A DNA stretch of 64,000 nt from Janthinobacterium sp. B9-8 (GTDB lineage Bacteria > Pseudomonadota > Gammaproteobacteria > Burkholderiales > Chitinibacteraceae). Made by a program: the position numbers and the translations under genes. The notes beneath the pieces were generated by a model. It did not search any database. It saw only the letters and a program-made list of their open reading frames with translations, and was not told where the DNA came from. Below are positions 34,072 through 43,992 of this stretch, one piece after another; the stretch's first letter is position 1, and every line of letters starts with the position of its first letter. The DNA lies in assembly GCF_000969645.2 (NCBI RefSeq), contig NZ_CP014222.1, positions 124,001 to 188,000 on the forward strand. The letters are read 5' to 3'.

Positions 34072-34737
34072 ATGACTTCCTTTCAAGAGCATATCCGTAG
34101 CGCCATGCAAGCCATTGCTGATGATTCTGCGGCGATTGCCATGCGTGCCTATCAGCGCGATCAGTTTGAATTTCTAGGCGTGGCCGCCCCCGCGCGGCGT
34201 GCCGCGACGATGCCTTTTATTAAAGCGCTACAGCCAAGCAGTGCCGAGGCTTTAATCGCAGAGGCACAAGGCCTGTGGAATTTACCGCAGCGCGAATACC
34301 AATATATCGCCATCGATTTGCTGGCAAGGCATGTCAAAGTTTTAACAGGTGCAGACATCCCCGGCTTACTCAGCCTAGTTCAGCAGAAATCTTGGTGGGA
34401 AACCGTAGATGGCTTGGTGAAAGTAATCGGCGCGATTGCAAAAGCAGACAAAGCCCAGCAAAGCCAAATGGACGCCGCGCTGCTCCACCCCGATTTCTGG
34501 ATCAGACGCATTGCCATGCTGCATCAGCTAGGTTGGAAGAGCGAAACCGACCTTACCCGCTTACAAAACTACGCCAAGCAGCTTGCGCCCGAGAGTGAGT
34601 TTTTTATTAGGAAAGCCATAGGCTGGGCATTGAGGGAATATGCGTGGCACGACCCTGCCGCCATTCGTGTGTTCTTGGCCGAAATGGGCGATCAATTATC
34701 GCCACTCAGCCGCAGAGAGGCGGGGAAGCATTTGTAA
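34072..34737 (+). CDS. DNA alkylation repair protein (AlkD/HEAT-repeat type)
   Basis: The protein is 221 residues from the ATG at 34072, preceded by AAGAGG; a longer frame would include the repeat remnant. The family stretches are YQRDQFEFLGVAAPARRA, LWNLPQREYQYIAIDLLAR, KSWWETVDGLVKVIG, HPDFWIRRIAMLHQLGWK and ESEFFIRKAIGWALREYAW. AlkD-type glycosylases have HEAT-like repeats and remove alkylated bases such as 3- and 7-methylpurines without base flipping; the Trp and Asp of the WWETVD segment fit the active site. The gene follows a repeat cassette and may be part of the moved segment. Confidence 0.9.
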   Translation: MTSFQEHIRSAMQAIADDSAAIAMRAYQRDQFEFLGVAAPARRAATMPFIKALQPSSAEALIAEAQGLWNLPQREYQYIAIDLLARHVKVLTGADIPGLLSLVQQKSWWETVDGLVKVIGAIAKADKAQQSQMDAALLHPDFWIRRIAMLHQLGWKSETDLTRLQNYAKQLAPESEFFIRKAIGWALREYAWHDPAAIRVFLAEMGDQLSPLSRREAGKHL

Positions 34738-34883
34738 TAGAGATGCTTGACTATCGCCGTCAGCGATATCTCTTCAAGCTTTCTATATGTTTTTATTTAA
34801 TTGTCATTTTATGAAATATATAAACATGATTGAGGCAATACTTCGCTAGAATTCAGATCTCTTTTGATGCTTTAGCCACTGAT

Positions 34884-37800
34884 ATGATTCTTCGCGGTCC
34901 CTTTCTTCCTGAACTGTTGCGTGCAGAAACCTTGGCTGATTTGCTGGAAAGCACGGCGCAGCGTATTCCTGATCATCCGGCTATTTATTGGCAATCAGAG
35001 GTGCTGAGCTATAGCGAGCTTAACCGTCGCGCCGATCTGGCTGCGCATCATTTAATTCAGTTTGGCGTAAAAGCGGGGCAAATTGTTGGCCTGTGCCTGC
35101 CGCGTGGTGCTGCGCTTTTGATTATGCAGGCGGCGATTGCCAAGGCAGGCGCGGCTTGGCTGCCATTTGAGGCTGATACGCCCGTTGATCGCATGCAGGT
35201 TTGCCTTGAAGATGCGGCTGCGCTGCTCTTGGTGGGCGATGGCGATTTGGCTGGTGTGGGTGTGCCGGTATTGAGTAGTGCGCAATTATCTGTGCCGCTT
35301 GCGGGCGATTTGCTCCGCCGTCAGGGCTTACTCCCTAGCCATCCGGCCTATGTGATTTACACGTCTGGATCAACCGGCAAGCCCAAGGGCGTGCCGATTA
35401 GGCAGGGCAGTATTTGCCATTTCTTGCGCAGCGAAAACTCAGTGTTGGGTGTGCGTCAGGATGACAAGGTGTATCAGGGCTTCTCGGTGGCCTTTGATAT
35501 GTCGTTTGAAGAAATCTGGATCAGCTATTTAGTAGGCGCTTCCCTTTGGCTAGCACCTAAAATCCTGACGGGCGACCCAGATGCTTTGCCTGCGATATTA
35601 AATCAAGAAAAAGTCACCGTGCTGCACGCCGTGCCCACGCTGCTGGCGCTGTTTAGCCAAGAAGTGCCCAGCTTACGGATTATTAATCTGGGTGGCGAAA
35701 TGTGCCCGGAATCACTGGTCGAGCGCTGGGCCACCCCAGAGCGGCAGGTGTTTAATACTTACGGCCCAACCGAATGCACGGTGTCGGCCAGCCTGGCCCA
35801 ATTACGCCGTGGCGAGCCAGTCACCATTGGCAAGCCGCTCCCCAATTACGGCCTTTTAGTGCGCAGTGAAGATGGCTGCTTGTTGCCGCAAGGTGAAACC
35901 GGTGAGCTATGTATTATTGGCCCCGGTGTGGCGGATGGTTATTTGGGCCGGCCTGATTTAACGGCTGAAAAATTCTTTGATAATCCCTTTTCAAATCTCG
36001 AAGAATTCCCGCATGAAATTCGCTTATACCGCACTGGCGATTTGGCTCGTATCGATGAAGCAGGCCAGGTTCAATGCCTGGGCCGCACCGATGATCAAGT
36101 TAAAGTGCGCGGCTTTCGGGTAGAGCTGGGCGAAATTGAAGCCTCGCTTTGCCAGATTGCAGGCGTGGGCACGGCAGCCGTTTTGCTGCGCGAGCTAGCA
36201 GGCATTGATCAGCTGGTGGCCTTTGTGGTGGCAGAAACCAGTGATGCGGCGGCTTTAAAAAACGAGCTAAAACGCAGCCTGCCTCCCTATATGATCCCTG
36301 CCCGCTTTGAATTTATGAGCGAATTACCAAGGCTAACGTCAGGAAAAATTGATAGAAAAACTCTAAAAACCCGCGAGCTGATCGTGCCTACGGGTAAAAA
36401 TATGGAAAGCGATGAGCCTGTCAGCGATGCAGAAAAAGCCTTATTTGCCGCACTCTGCACCCTGTTCCCCGGCCAAGCCTTACGTTTGGTTGATGATTTT
36501 TTTGGCGAGCTAGGTGGGCACTCCTTACTGGCGGCTCGATTAGTCTCTATTTTGCGGCGTAATCCGGCTTATGCCGGTATGACGGTGCAAGAGATTTACC
36601 AAAGCCGCACCTTACAAGTGATTGCTACTCGCTTGGATGCCTTGGCGCACAGCCAGCCTGAGCAAGTAGAAATAGAGCCGATTCGCAAAGTACCTTTCTT
36701 ACGTCGTTTGCTTTGCGGTAGTGCACAGCTGGCTACCCTGCCATTTTTAATTGGCTTGCGTATGTTGCTATGGCTGGCCCCATTTTTTACCTATCACTTT
36801 ATGACGGGGGAAGAGGGGGATAGCTTAGGGCTGGCGGTGGGCGTATCCATTTTGGTTTATTTAGGCAGCCTTTTATTTAGCTTTGCCATTGCCATTACTG
36901 GTAAGTGGCTGATTTTGGGGCGGCTAAAAGCAGGGCGCTATCGCCTATATGGGCTGATGTATTTCCGTTGGTGGCTGGCTGATCGCTTGAGCGATATTAC
37001 GCCGCTGTATTTCTTAACCGGCTCGCCTTTGCAATCCTTATATTTGCGTGCTTTGGGCGCAAGCGTGGGTAAAAATGTCTCGCTGTCGGCGATTAGTGTG
37101 CGTGCTTACGATTTGCTCAGCATTGGTGACGGAGCCAGTATTGGTGCCTCGGTTAATTTTGAAAACTTTAGAGTTGATGCTGATCATTGGGAAGTAGGGC
37201 CGATTTCGATCGGCAAGGATGCTTATATTGGCTCTTACACCGTATTGCAATCGGATACTCATGTTGCAGATTTAGGACGTTTAGAAGGCTTATCTGCCTT
37301 ATCCCGTGGGCAAAAAATTGCCGCTGCCGAAGTATGGAATGGCTCGCCTGCAAGGCTTAGCACCGATTCTGTGCCCGATGTGCCTGCTCGTCCGGTACGT
37401 CATTCTTTTTTGCGCGGCTTAAATGGCCTGGCCTACGCAGGCGGATCAGCCTTGGTGGCCATTTTGTTTTTTGTGCCGGTATTCCCCAGCTTTTTGCTGA
37501 TTGATTGGCTGGATGCGCATTGGTTTGATCTCACCGAGCAAGGCGTAGCGCTGCCCGAAGCCTTTATGTTTTATTTGATGCTGGCATTGCCCGCCAGTGC
37601 GGTGTTAATTATTTTGACACTGCTTGGCTCCGCCGCCGTGCGCTGGCTACTGCTACCGCGTAATCCACTAGGCAGCTGGCCTGTGTTTGGCGCAATGTAT
37701 TACCGCCGCTGGCTGACGAATCAAATTCAGGAATCCAGCCTGAATATTCTGCACGGCCTTTATGCCTCGGTTTATGCAGGCTGGTGGTATCGCCTCCTAG

Positions 37801-38849
37801 GGGCAAAAGTAGGGCGCGGCACCGAGATCTCTAACGCCATTGGCGTGGTGCCTGATTTGCTCACCTTGGGTGAAGACAGCTTTATTGCCGATGCCGTCAT
37901 GCTAGGGGACGAAGAAATTGATAGAGGCTGGATGACGTTGCGTGCCACCGTGGTGGGCAATCGCAGCTTTGTGGGCAATGGCGCTTACGTGCCCGATGGC
38001 AGCATCATCCCCGACGATGTACTGATTGGCGTGCAATCACGCGCCCCGGCAAATGATCGTATGCGATCCGGCCAGACATGGCTGGGCAGCCCGGCGCTAT
38101 CTCTGCCTGCCCGCGAACAAGTCAGCGGCTTTGCCGACAGTCTGACCTTCCGCCCAAGCCTGGCGCGTCGTTTAGCCCGCGGCTTTGTTGAAGCGCTGCG
38201 CACCGTAATGCCGCTGGCGGTGATCATTACCGTAGGCTATCTCACCGTATTAAAAGTCATGCCCTTTGCCGAGCGTGAAGATTTTCACGGCGTATTCTGG
38301 GCGTTGATGATGGCCGGGGTTTTATACGGTGTGGGCTCATTTGTGTTTATTCTGGTACTGAAATGGCTAATGATAGGCCGCTACCGTCCGCATTCTGCAC
38401 CGATGTGGACCTCCTTTGTATGGCGCAGCGAAGCGCTAACCAGCCTTTACGAATCCATCGCCGTGCCCAATTTCTTTAACTTCTTACGCGGCACCCCATG
38501 GCTACCCATGGCATTTCGCTGCATGGGTTGTAAGATTGGCAGCGGGGTATTTATGGATACCACCGACATCACCGAATTTGATTGCGTCAGCATTGGCGAC
38601 GATACGGTGATGCACGCATGGTCCGGCCCGCAAACCCATTTGTTTGAAGACCGCATCATGAAAATCGGCCGGGTAGAAATCGGCTCTGGCGTAAACGTCG
38701 GCCCGCGCAGCACCATTCTGTACGACGCCGTTGTTGGCAACGGCGCCCGGCTCGGCCCGCTGACGCTGGTAGTAAAAGGCGAAACCATCCCCGAAGGCCA
38801 AGCATGGACCGGCAGCCCCGCCGTGCCATGGCGGACATGCCGCAGCTGA
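34884..38849 (+). CDS. Pls/PosA-family NRPS-like protein (adenylation, carrier, membrane and left-handed beta-helix domains)
   Basis: The protein is 1,321 residues from the ATG at 34884 (MILRGPFLPELLRAETLADL). An adenylation domain (about 20-510) has TSGSTGKPKG at 160-169, YGPTE, YRTGDLARID and KVRGFRVELGEIE, and ends in LTSGKIDRK. A carrier domain follows with GGHSLLAARL, its phosphopantetheine Ser near residue 547. The rest alternates membrane segments with three hexapeptide-repeat regions at about 715-810, 970-1050 and 1210-1310. This A-T-TM architecture is that of poly-epsilon-lysine synthase Pls and the PosA group, which make homo-poly amino acids; the amino acid used here is unknown. 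It is transcribed alone. Confidence 0.9.
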   Translation: MILRGPFLPELLRAETLADLLESTAQRIPDHPAIYWQSEVLSYSELNRRADLAAHHLIQFGVKAGQIVGLCLPRGAALLIMQAAIAKAGAAWLPFEADTPVDRMQVCLEDAAALLLVGDGDLAGVGVPVLSSAQLSVPLAGDLLRRQGLLPSHPAYVIYTSGSTGKPKGVPIRQGSICHFLRSENSVLGVRQDDKVYQGFSVAFDMSFEEIWISYLVGASLWLAPKILTGDPDALPAILNQEKVTVLHAVPTLLALFSQEVPSLRIINLGGEMCPESLVERWATPERQVFNTYGPTECTVSASLAQLRRGEPVTIGKPLPNYGLLVRSEDGCLLPQGETGELCIIGPGVADGYLGRPDLTAEKFFDNPFSNLEEFPHEIRLYRTGDLARIDEAGQVQCLGRTDDQVKVRGFRVELGEIEASLCQIAGVGTAAVLLRELAGIDQLVAFVVAETSDAAALKNELKRSLPPYMIPARFEFMSELPRLTSGKIDRKTLKTRELIVPTGKNMESDEPVSDAEKALFAALCTLFPGQALRLVDDFFGELGGHSLLAARLVSILRRNPAYAGMTVQEIYQSRTLQVIATRLDALAHSQPEQVEIEPIRKVPFLRRLLCGSAQLATLPFLIGLRMLLWLAPFFTYHFMTGEEGDSLGLAVGVSILVYLGSLLFSFAIAITGKWLILGRLKAGRYRLYGLMYFRWWLADRLSDITPLYFLTGSPLQSLYLRALGASVGKNVSLSAISVRAYDLLSIGDGASIGASVNFENFRVDADHWEVGPISIGKDAYIGSYTVLQSDTHVADLGRLEGLSALSRGQKIAAAEVWNGSPARLSTDSVPDVPARPVRHSFLRGLNGLAYAGGSALVAILFFVPVFPSFLLIDWLDAHWFDLTEQGVALPEAFMFYLMLALPASAVLIILTLLGSAAVRWLLLPRNPLGSWPVFGAMYYRRWLTNQIQESSLNILHGLYASVYAGWWYRLLGAKVGRGTEISNAIGVVPDLLTLGEDSFIADAVMLGDEEIDRGWMTLRATVVGNRSFVGNGAYVPDGSIIPDDVLIGVQSRAPANDRMRSGQTWLGSPALSLPAREQVSGFADSLTFRPSLARRLARGFVEALRTVMPLAVIITVGYLTVLKVMPFAEREDFHGVFWALMMAGVLYGVGSFVFILVLKWLMIGRYRPHSAPMWTSFVWRSEALTSLYESIAVPNFFNFLRGTPWLPMAFRCMGCKIGSGVFMDTTDITEFDCVSIGDDTVMHAWSGPQTHLFEDRIMKIGRVEIGSGVNVGPRSTILYDAVVGNGARLGPLTLVVKGETIPEGQAWTGSPAVPWRTCRS

Positions 38850-38868
38850 TTTACCCGCAATTGAATTG

Positions 38869-38900
38869 AAATGGCGCTGCTTAAAAGCAGCGCCATTTTT
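38869..38900 (+). terminator. Terminator after the NRPS-like gene
   Basis: AAATGGCGCTGCTT pairs with AAGCAGCGCCATTT followed by TTTGC: a 14-bp stem, 20 bases past the stop. Confidence 0.88.
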
Positions 38901-39066
38901 GCGTGTATTCCCCTTACAAATGTCATCTCTCCATCCAGAGCCGTGTGCTGAAAATTCTGGTATGCACATGCTTCTTTCCATTCTTTTGCTTAACTAGCTT
39001 ACTTAATAAAAAATATTTTTATATTTTAGTCAGTTAATTGTATTAATTTTCTATTGTTTACTTTCG

Positions 39067-39072
39067 TATAAT
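39067..39072 (+). promoter_or_regulatory. Probable -10 element of the cas operon
   Basis: TATAAT lies in a very AT-rich stretch (38995-39081) only nine bases before the first ATG of cas3. No -35 with good spacing is clear. If used, transcription would start at or next to the ATG at 39082, which makes the second ATG (39094, after AGGA) a plausible start. Confidence 0.45.
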
Positions 39073-39081
39073 ATAAATTAT

Positions 39082-41814
39082 ATGTCAGGAAAAATGTCAC
39101 AAACGAAAGCATCGTATTGGCGTTATTGGGGAAAGGCGAAGCCTCATGGCAGCGGCTCAGCCTGGCATCTGCTGCCTTATCATGCTCTGGATGTAGCGGC
39201 GCTGATGGATTGCTTATTGGCGCAGCGGAAAACTTGGCTGAATAATTTAGCAAGTAAGCTGGGGTGGTCTGTGGGTCAGCTGCATGACGCCCTAGTTTTT
39301 TTTGCTGCGTTACATGATTTAGGAAAGTTTGCCCGCGCTTTCCAGTGTTTGTTTGATCATCACTCACCAGATTTAGTCCCAATAGTTCAATCCAAGCGCT
39401 ACGACCATCGGCACGATACGCTGGGTTTACTGCTATGGCTGGATGTATTGCGCGACAGAGTGCCCGAGTCTGTTTTGCAGGATGCCGCAAGTGATAGCTG
39501 GGATATTTTCTTTAAAATTGTTTGTGGTCATCATGGTCATCCTCCCGTGGATGACTTGCCATTTGGCGCGGCGGATGATTATTTTTGCGCTGAAGATATG
39601 GATGCTGCGCTGGCATTTATATTGGATGTTGCAGGATTTTTATTAGCCTCTTCACTCCCAGCGTTCAATTCAACTCAGGAAGAAATACTTAAAGAGGCTA
39701 GCTGGGCACTTGCTGGCCTGATGGTTCAGGCGGATTGGCTGGGATCTAATCAGGATTTTTTCCCCTATCACGATCGGGCTGGCTCGCTTGAAGAATATTG
39801 GCGGATGACTGCTTTGCCTGCAGCAGCCCATGCCTTAGTCGCATCTGGAACGATAGAAAAACAGCTTCAGCCTTATGTGCAGAATGAAGCCATTCAAGCT
39901 GTATTTCCTAGCCTAAAGCAGCCTCAATTAACCCCGCTACAACAGTATGCCGCCACCGTGCCTTTGGCCACAGGGCCGCAGCTTTTTATGCTGGAAGACG
40001 TTACGGGGGCTGGGAAAACAGAGGCGGCACTGATCCTAGCGCACAGGTTGATGGCGGCTGGTTTGGGTGACGGGCTATATTTTGCTTTGCCAACCATGGC
40101 AACAGCAAACCAGATGTATAAACGGGTTGGGGAGGTTTATCGCTCTTTTTATCAAAAAGGAGAGCGGCCATCTGTTGTACTTGCTCACGCATCACGGCAT
40201 TTAATTGATGCGTTTCGCCAATCCGTTTCCCCCAAAGATGTTGCTTATAGCCTGGATGAAAGTACCGCATCAATGGTCTGTAATGCCTGGCTTGCAGATA
40301 GCAGTAAAAAAGCACTCTTGGCCGATGTGGGCGTGGGGTCGATTGATCAGGCGCTGCTGGCGATCTTGCCGGTACGGCACCAATCTCTTCGTCAGCTGGG
40401 TTTGGCTAATAAGGTACTGATTGGTGATGAAATTCATGCTTACGATGATTACGTTTATACCCTGCTGTGCCGCTTGCTAGAAAATCAAGCAAGGCAAGGT
40501 GCATCGGTCATTTTATTGTCGGCTACATTGCCGTCAACGATGCGGGAAGGGCTGGCGAATGCCTATCGGCGTGGCCTTAAATTACCGGCTATTGAGTTGC
40601 TTAGCCATTTACCTTACCCCTTGATTAGTCATATTCATCAAACTGCCCATACCCAGCCCTGTGACACACGTCAGGAAGTAAAACGCCGCGTTAAGGTGCA
40701 GTTTTTAAATGATGAAGCCTCTGTGATCGCCCTGATTGCTGCCAAAGCCAGTAGTGGCGAGTGTGTGTGCTGGATCAGAAACACGGTTGAAGATGCCCGC
40801 CGAGCTTTTTCTGCATTAGAAACGATTGTAGATAAAGGGCATTTGCATTTATTTCATAGCCGCTTTGCCATGGGGCATAGGCTGGATATTGAAAATAGCG
40901 TTTTGGATATCTTCGGCAAAAAATCGACGGCTGAGCAGCGCTGTGGGCAAGTCTTAATAGGGACTCAGGTTTTACAAGAGTCTTTAGATATAGACGTCTC
41001 CAATATGATTTCTGATTTAGCACCTACTGATTTATTAATCCAAAGGGCAGGCCGTTTACAGCGCCATGTACGCAAAGTCAATGGCGATTTAAATCCGCAG
41101 GGTAGCGAGGGCCGTGAGCCACCTGTACTTTATATCTATGGGCCAGAGCCTAGCCAGAAGCCAGAGGCAAATTGGTACGCTGCCGTATTTCCTAAAGGGC
41201 AGTTTGTCTATCCGAATACTGGTCAGCTTTGGCTGACGCAACAAGCCTTGCTGCAAGCGGGCTGCATCGTGTCGCCTGGCGAAATGGCTGAGCCAGGGGC
41301 CGTTAGGCAATTGGTGGAAGCGGTGTATAGCGAAGAAGCACAGATTCCAGAAGCATTGGAAAAAGCGACTCTGGAATGCATGGGCGTTGCTAAAAGTGAA
41401 ATTAGCATGGCTAAGTTCAACGCACTGGATTTGCCCAAAGGCTATTGCCGCCAAAGCAGTGAGCGCTGGGCGGAAGAGCGCAATGTCCCCACCCGTTTAG
41501 GCGATGAAACTCAAACGGTGTATTTGCTGTGTGTAGCTGTAGAAGGATTGCAGCCGCTCTACAGCAGCGAAACCGATTTTCCATGGGAAATGTCGGCACT
41601 GCGGGTGGACAGCAAAAAATTAAGCCATCTTTCCCCTCAATGGAAGCAGCGCTTTGCCGCTGATTTAGACGCTTTGTCCGCTCATGCGCCTGATAAATAC
41701 GCCGTGTTACTGCCGCTGATTGCTGAGCAGGGAGAGCTAATCGGCGAGGTGCAAGATAAGGGTGGAAAAGTGATTTCAGTGCGCTATAGCCAGCACTTGG
41801 GTTTGTTGATGTGA
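39082..41814 (+). CDS. cas3: Cas3, type I-E helicase-nuclease
   Basis: The protein is 910 residues. The HD nuclease domain leads: His near 34 in LPYHALDV, then AALHDLGKFARAF (HD at about 78-79), then CGHHGHPPVDD. The SF2 helicase has Walker A GAGKTEAALILAHRL (about 309-323), DEIHAYDDYVYTLL (Walker B, about 449), LLSATLPSTMR and QRAGRLQRH. Cas3 is recruited by Cascade and degrades the target from the R-loop. An alternative start is the ATG at 39094, which has an AGGA just upstream. It begins a tight eight-gene cas operon. Confidence 0.96.
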   Translation: MSGKMSQTKASYWRYWGKAKPHGSGSAWHLLPYHALDVAALMDCLLAQRKTWLNNLASKLGWSVGQLHDALVFFAALHDLGKFARAFQCLFDHHSPDLVPIVQSKRYDHRHDTLGLLLWLDVLRDRVPESVLQDAASDSWDIFFKIVCGHHGHPPVDDLPFGAADDYFCAEDMDAALAFILDVAGFLLASSLPAFNSTQEEILKEASWALAGLMVQADWLGSNQDFFPYHDRAGSLEEYWRMTALPAAAHALVASGTIEKQLQPYVQNEAIQAVFPSLKQPQLTPLQQYAATVPLATGPQLFMLEDVTGAGKTEAALILAHRLMAAGLGDGLYFALPTMATANQMYKRVGEVYRSFYQKGERPSVVLAHASRHLIDAFRQSVSPKDVAYSLDESTASMVCNAWLADSSKKALLADVGVGSIDQALLAILPVRHQSLRQLGLANKVLIGDEIHAYDDYVYTLLCRLLENQARQGASVILLSATLPSTMREGLANAYRRGLKLPAIELLSHLPYPLISHIHQTAHTQPCDTRQEVKRRVKVQFLNDEASVIALIAAKASSGECVCWIRNTVEDARRAFSALETIVDKGHLHLFHSRFAMGHRLDIENSVLDIFGKKSTAEQRCGQVLIGTQVLQESLDIDVSNMISDLAPTDLLIQRAGRLQRHVRKVNGDLNPQGSEGREPPVLYIYGPEPSQKPEANWYAAVFPKGQFVYPNTGQLWLTQQALLQAGCIVSPGEMAEPGAVRQLVEAVYSEEAQIPEALEKATLECMGVAKSEISMAKFNALDLPKGYCRQSSERWAEERNVPTRLGDETQTVYLLCVAVEGLQPLYSSETDFPWEMSALRVDSKKLSHLSPQWKQRFAADLDALSAHAPDKYAVLLPLIAEQGELIGEVQDKGGKVISVRYSQHLGLLM

Positions 41815-41853
41815 GAAGGGCAGAGCTTGTAAATTTTTTAAAGGGGAAGACTT

Positions 41854-43431
41854 ATGAATCTACTGGATCAAAGTAATGCCTGGCTGTCATTCAGGCTACA
41901 GGATGGCAGCGTTAGCAAAGGATCGGTTTACGATATTTTGATGACAGACAGGATTGATATTGTCTCCCCCCGTGCTGATTTTCGCGGAGCGCTATATCAG
42001 TTTCTTATCGGTCTTTTGCAACAGGCCATGCCGCCTGCTGATATAAATACCTGGCATGTCTTATATACGCAGCCGCCCACTTTAGACGAGCTAATGCAGG
42101 CATTTCAGCCACTTTTAGGTGCGTTTGAAGTGCTCTCTGATGATGCTGCTTTTATGCAGGATTGGGACCAGCTGGCCGATGTAAAGCCGATAGGAATAGA
42201 GAATCTGCTGATTGATTTAGGCTCAGATTCTAATCTCTTTTTTAACAAAACATCACAATGGGCTGGCTTGTGTGAAGGCTGTGCGGCACAGGCTTTGCTG
42301 ACTTTACAAATCAATGCACCCAGTGGAGGGGTTGGGCACCGCGTATCTTTGCGCGGCGGTGGGCCACTTACCACTTTGCTGCTGCCGCAAGAACCTAATG
42401 CCAGCCTGTGGCAAAAGCTTTGGTTAAATGTAATCCCCACCAGTAGTTTGCCCAGCGAAGCCGCGCAGGAAATGCCGCTTGCCAGTTCACTGCCTTGGAT
42501 GACCCCAACAAGGGATAGTAAGCAGGGCAATCCAACCACACCAGAAGACGTCCATTATCTGCAAGCCTATTGGTCGATGCCCAGGCGGATTCGTTTGGAT
42601 AAGCAGAACACTAATGTGGGGCCGTGTGAAATTTGCGGTGAACACCATGAAATATTGATCAGCCAGTATCGCACCCGTAATTATGGCACTAATTATGCGG
42701 GCGCATGGCAGCACCCTCTGACGCCTTACAGTTTTGATGCAAAAAATGAAAAACCACCTAATCCGGTGAAAGGCAAACGGGGTAGCAGTACTTACCGTCA
42801 GTGGCTGAGTTTAACGCTGGCGAGTGCTGACGATGCTTCTAAGCCTGCTGGTGTGGTGCAGGATTACAGCCGTTATAAAGGTCGGCGATTACGCTTGAGT
42901 GCGCCGCCTCGTCTTTGGTGTTTTGGTTTTGAAATGGACAATATGAAAGCCAAATGCTGGTACGACACAGCACTTCCTTTGTTTGATATCGCAGGTGACG
43001 AACGTCAGTTTGGCAATGTTGTTAGTGCTTTACTTGATGTGGCCACAGAGGCAGCCAAACAGCTTAGTGAGCAGGTGAAGCAGGCCCGAAATGCTTCCGC
43101 CAGAGAACCCATGATAGAGCTGGATTTTTGGCAGCAAAGTGAGGCAGGTTTTTATGCTCTGCTGGATATTTTGGCGGCTATGCCGGATTTATCCGATGAA
43201 GAATTACTTGCCCCGCTTTATTGCAAATGGCTGCTGACTTTAAAGAAACTTTGCGAACGGTTATTTGAGCAGTGGGTGCTGGATGTGCCAATTGAAGAGA
43301 TGGATATGCAGCGCGTAATTAAGGCGAAAGCCGATTTAAGCAAATGGTTAAGGCTGGCCAAGCCTATGAAAAAACTGTGGGACATTGTGAACACTTACCA
43401 AAAGGAAAATCATGCGACTGCAACTGAGTGA
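41854..43431 (+). CDS. cse1: Cse1/CasA (Cas8e), Cascade large subunit
   Basis: The protein is 525 residues, within the family range. It follows cas3 after 39 bases, with AAAGGGGAAG as ribosome site. Sequences such as MNLLDQSNAWLSFRLQDGSV, SPRADFRGALYQFLIGLLQ and the CEGCAAQAL/CEICGEHH cysteine-bearing stretches fit Cse1. The N-terminal domain recognises the PAM and the C-terminal four-helix bundle contacts Cas3. The next gene, cse2, overlaps its end by 20 bases, so translation is coupled. Confidence 0.94.
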   Translation: MNLLDQSNAWLSFRLQDGSVSKGSVYDILMTDRIDIVSPRADFRGALYQFLIGLLQQAMPPADINTWHVLYTQPPTLDELMQAFQPLLGAFEVLSDDAAFMQDWDQLADVKPIGIENLLIDLGSDSNLFFNKTSQWAGLCEGCAAQALLTLQINAPSGGVGHRVSLRGGGPLTTLLLPQEPNASLWQKLWLNVIPTSSLPSEAAQEMPLASSLPWMTPTRDSKQGNPTTPEDVHYLQAYWSMPRRIRLDKQNTNVGPCEICGEHHEILISQYRTRNYGTNYAGAWQHPLTPYSFDAKNEKPPNPVKGKRGSSTYRQWLSLTLASADDASKPAGVVQDYSRYKGRRLRLSAPPRLWCFGFEMDNMKAKCWYDTALPLFDIAGDERQFGNVVSALLDVATEAAKQLSEQVKQARNASAREPMIELDFWQQSEAGFYALLDILAAMPDLSDEELLAPLYCKWLLTLKKLCERLFEQWVLDVPIEEMDMQRVIKAKADLSKWLRLAKPMKKLWDIVNTYQKENHATATE

Positions 43432-43978
43432 CGAGCAAAAGAAAACGCTGAGGCTTTGGTGGCGTTCCTTGCAGGCAAGGGAAAAAGGTGATCCGCCTTT
43501 GCCCCAGTTTAATCACCAGGGCAGGGGCGAGCGGGCTAAATTGCGCCGCTGCCAAACGCCGGAAGATGTGTTATTGCAGGCCTCCCTTCACCATTTGGCT
43601 TTAGCTTTGTTTGCTTCAGATAAACCCAAACCTCAGCAATTACTGGATTTAGCTTTGGTGGCGGGCATTTTAAGCCATGTGGATCAGGATGATTTTGCGC
43701 ATAAATTTGCGGCCAGTTTAGGCAGCAAAAAGGCTGATCGTCCTGCCATGAGTGAAATGCGCTTTCAGCAATTGCAAACCAGCCGAGATCCCGATGATTT
43801 TTATCGTCAGCTAAGAAGGGCTGTTGATTTGCTCGGTAATAAATTGGATGTGATTGATTTGGCCCAAAGCCTGTTTGATTGGTGCCATGAACAAAGAGAA
43901 AACGTAGAGCCAGCTAAAAGACTGAAGTTACGCTGGGCCACAGATTACTACACCGCATCGTTGACTAAAAACGCTTGA
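43412..43978 (+). CDS. cse2: Cse2/CasB, Cascade small subunit
   Basis: The protein is 188 residues and mainly helical, with the family's WRSLQAREKGDPPLPQ-type basic start and RRCQTPEDVLLQASLHHL, DPDDFYRQLRRAVDLL and LAQSLFDW stretches. Two copies sit in each Cascade and stabilise the non-target strand and the Cse1-Cas7 backbone. It lies between cse1 and cas7, in the standard type I-E order. The start is inside the cse1 end. Confidence 0.92.
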   Translation: MRLQLSDEQKKTLRLWWRSLQAREKGDPPLPQFNHQGRGERAKLRRCQTPEDVLLQASLHHLALALFASDKPKPQQLLDLALVAGILSHVDQDDFAHKFAASLGSKKADRPAMSEMRFQQLQTSRDPDDFYRQLRRAVDLLGNKLDVIDLAQSLFDWCHEQRENVEPAKRLKLRWATDYYTASLTKNA

Positions 43979-43992
43979 TAAGGAAGACTCAA

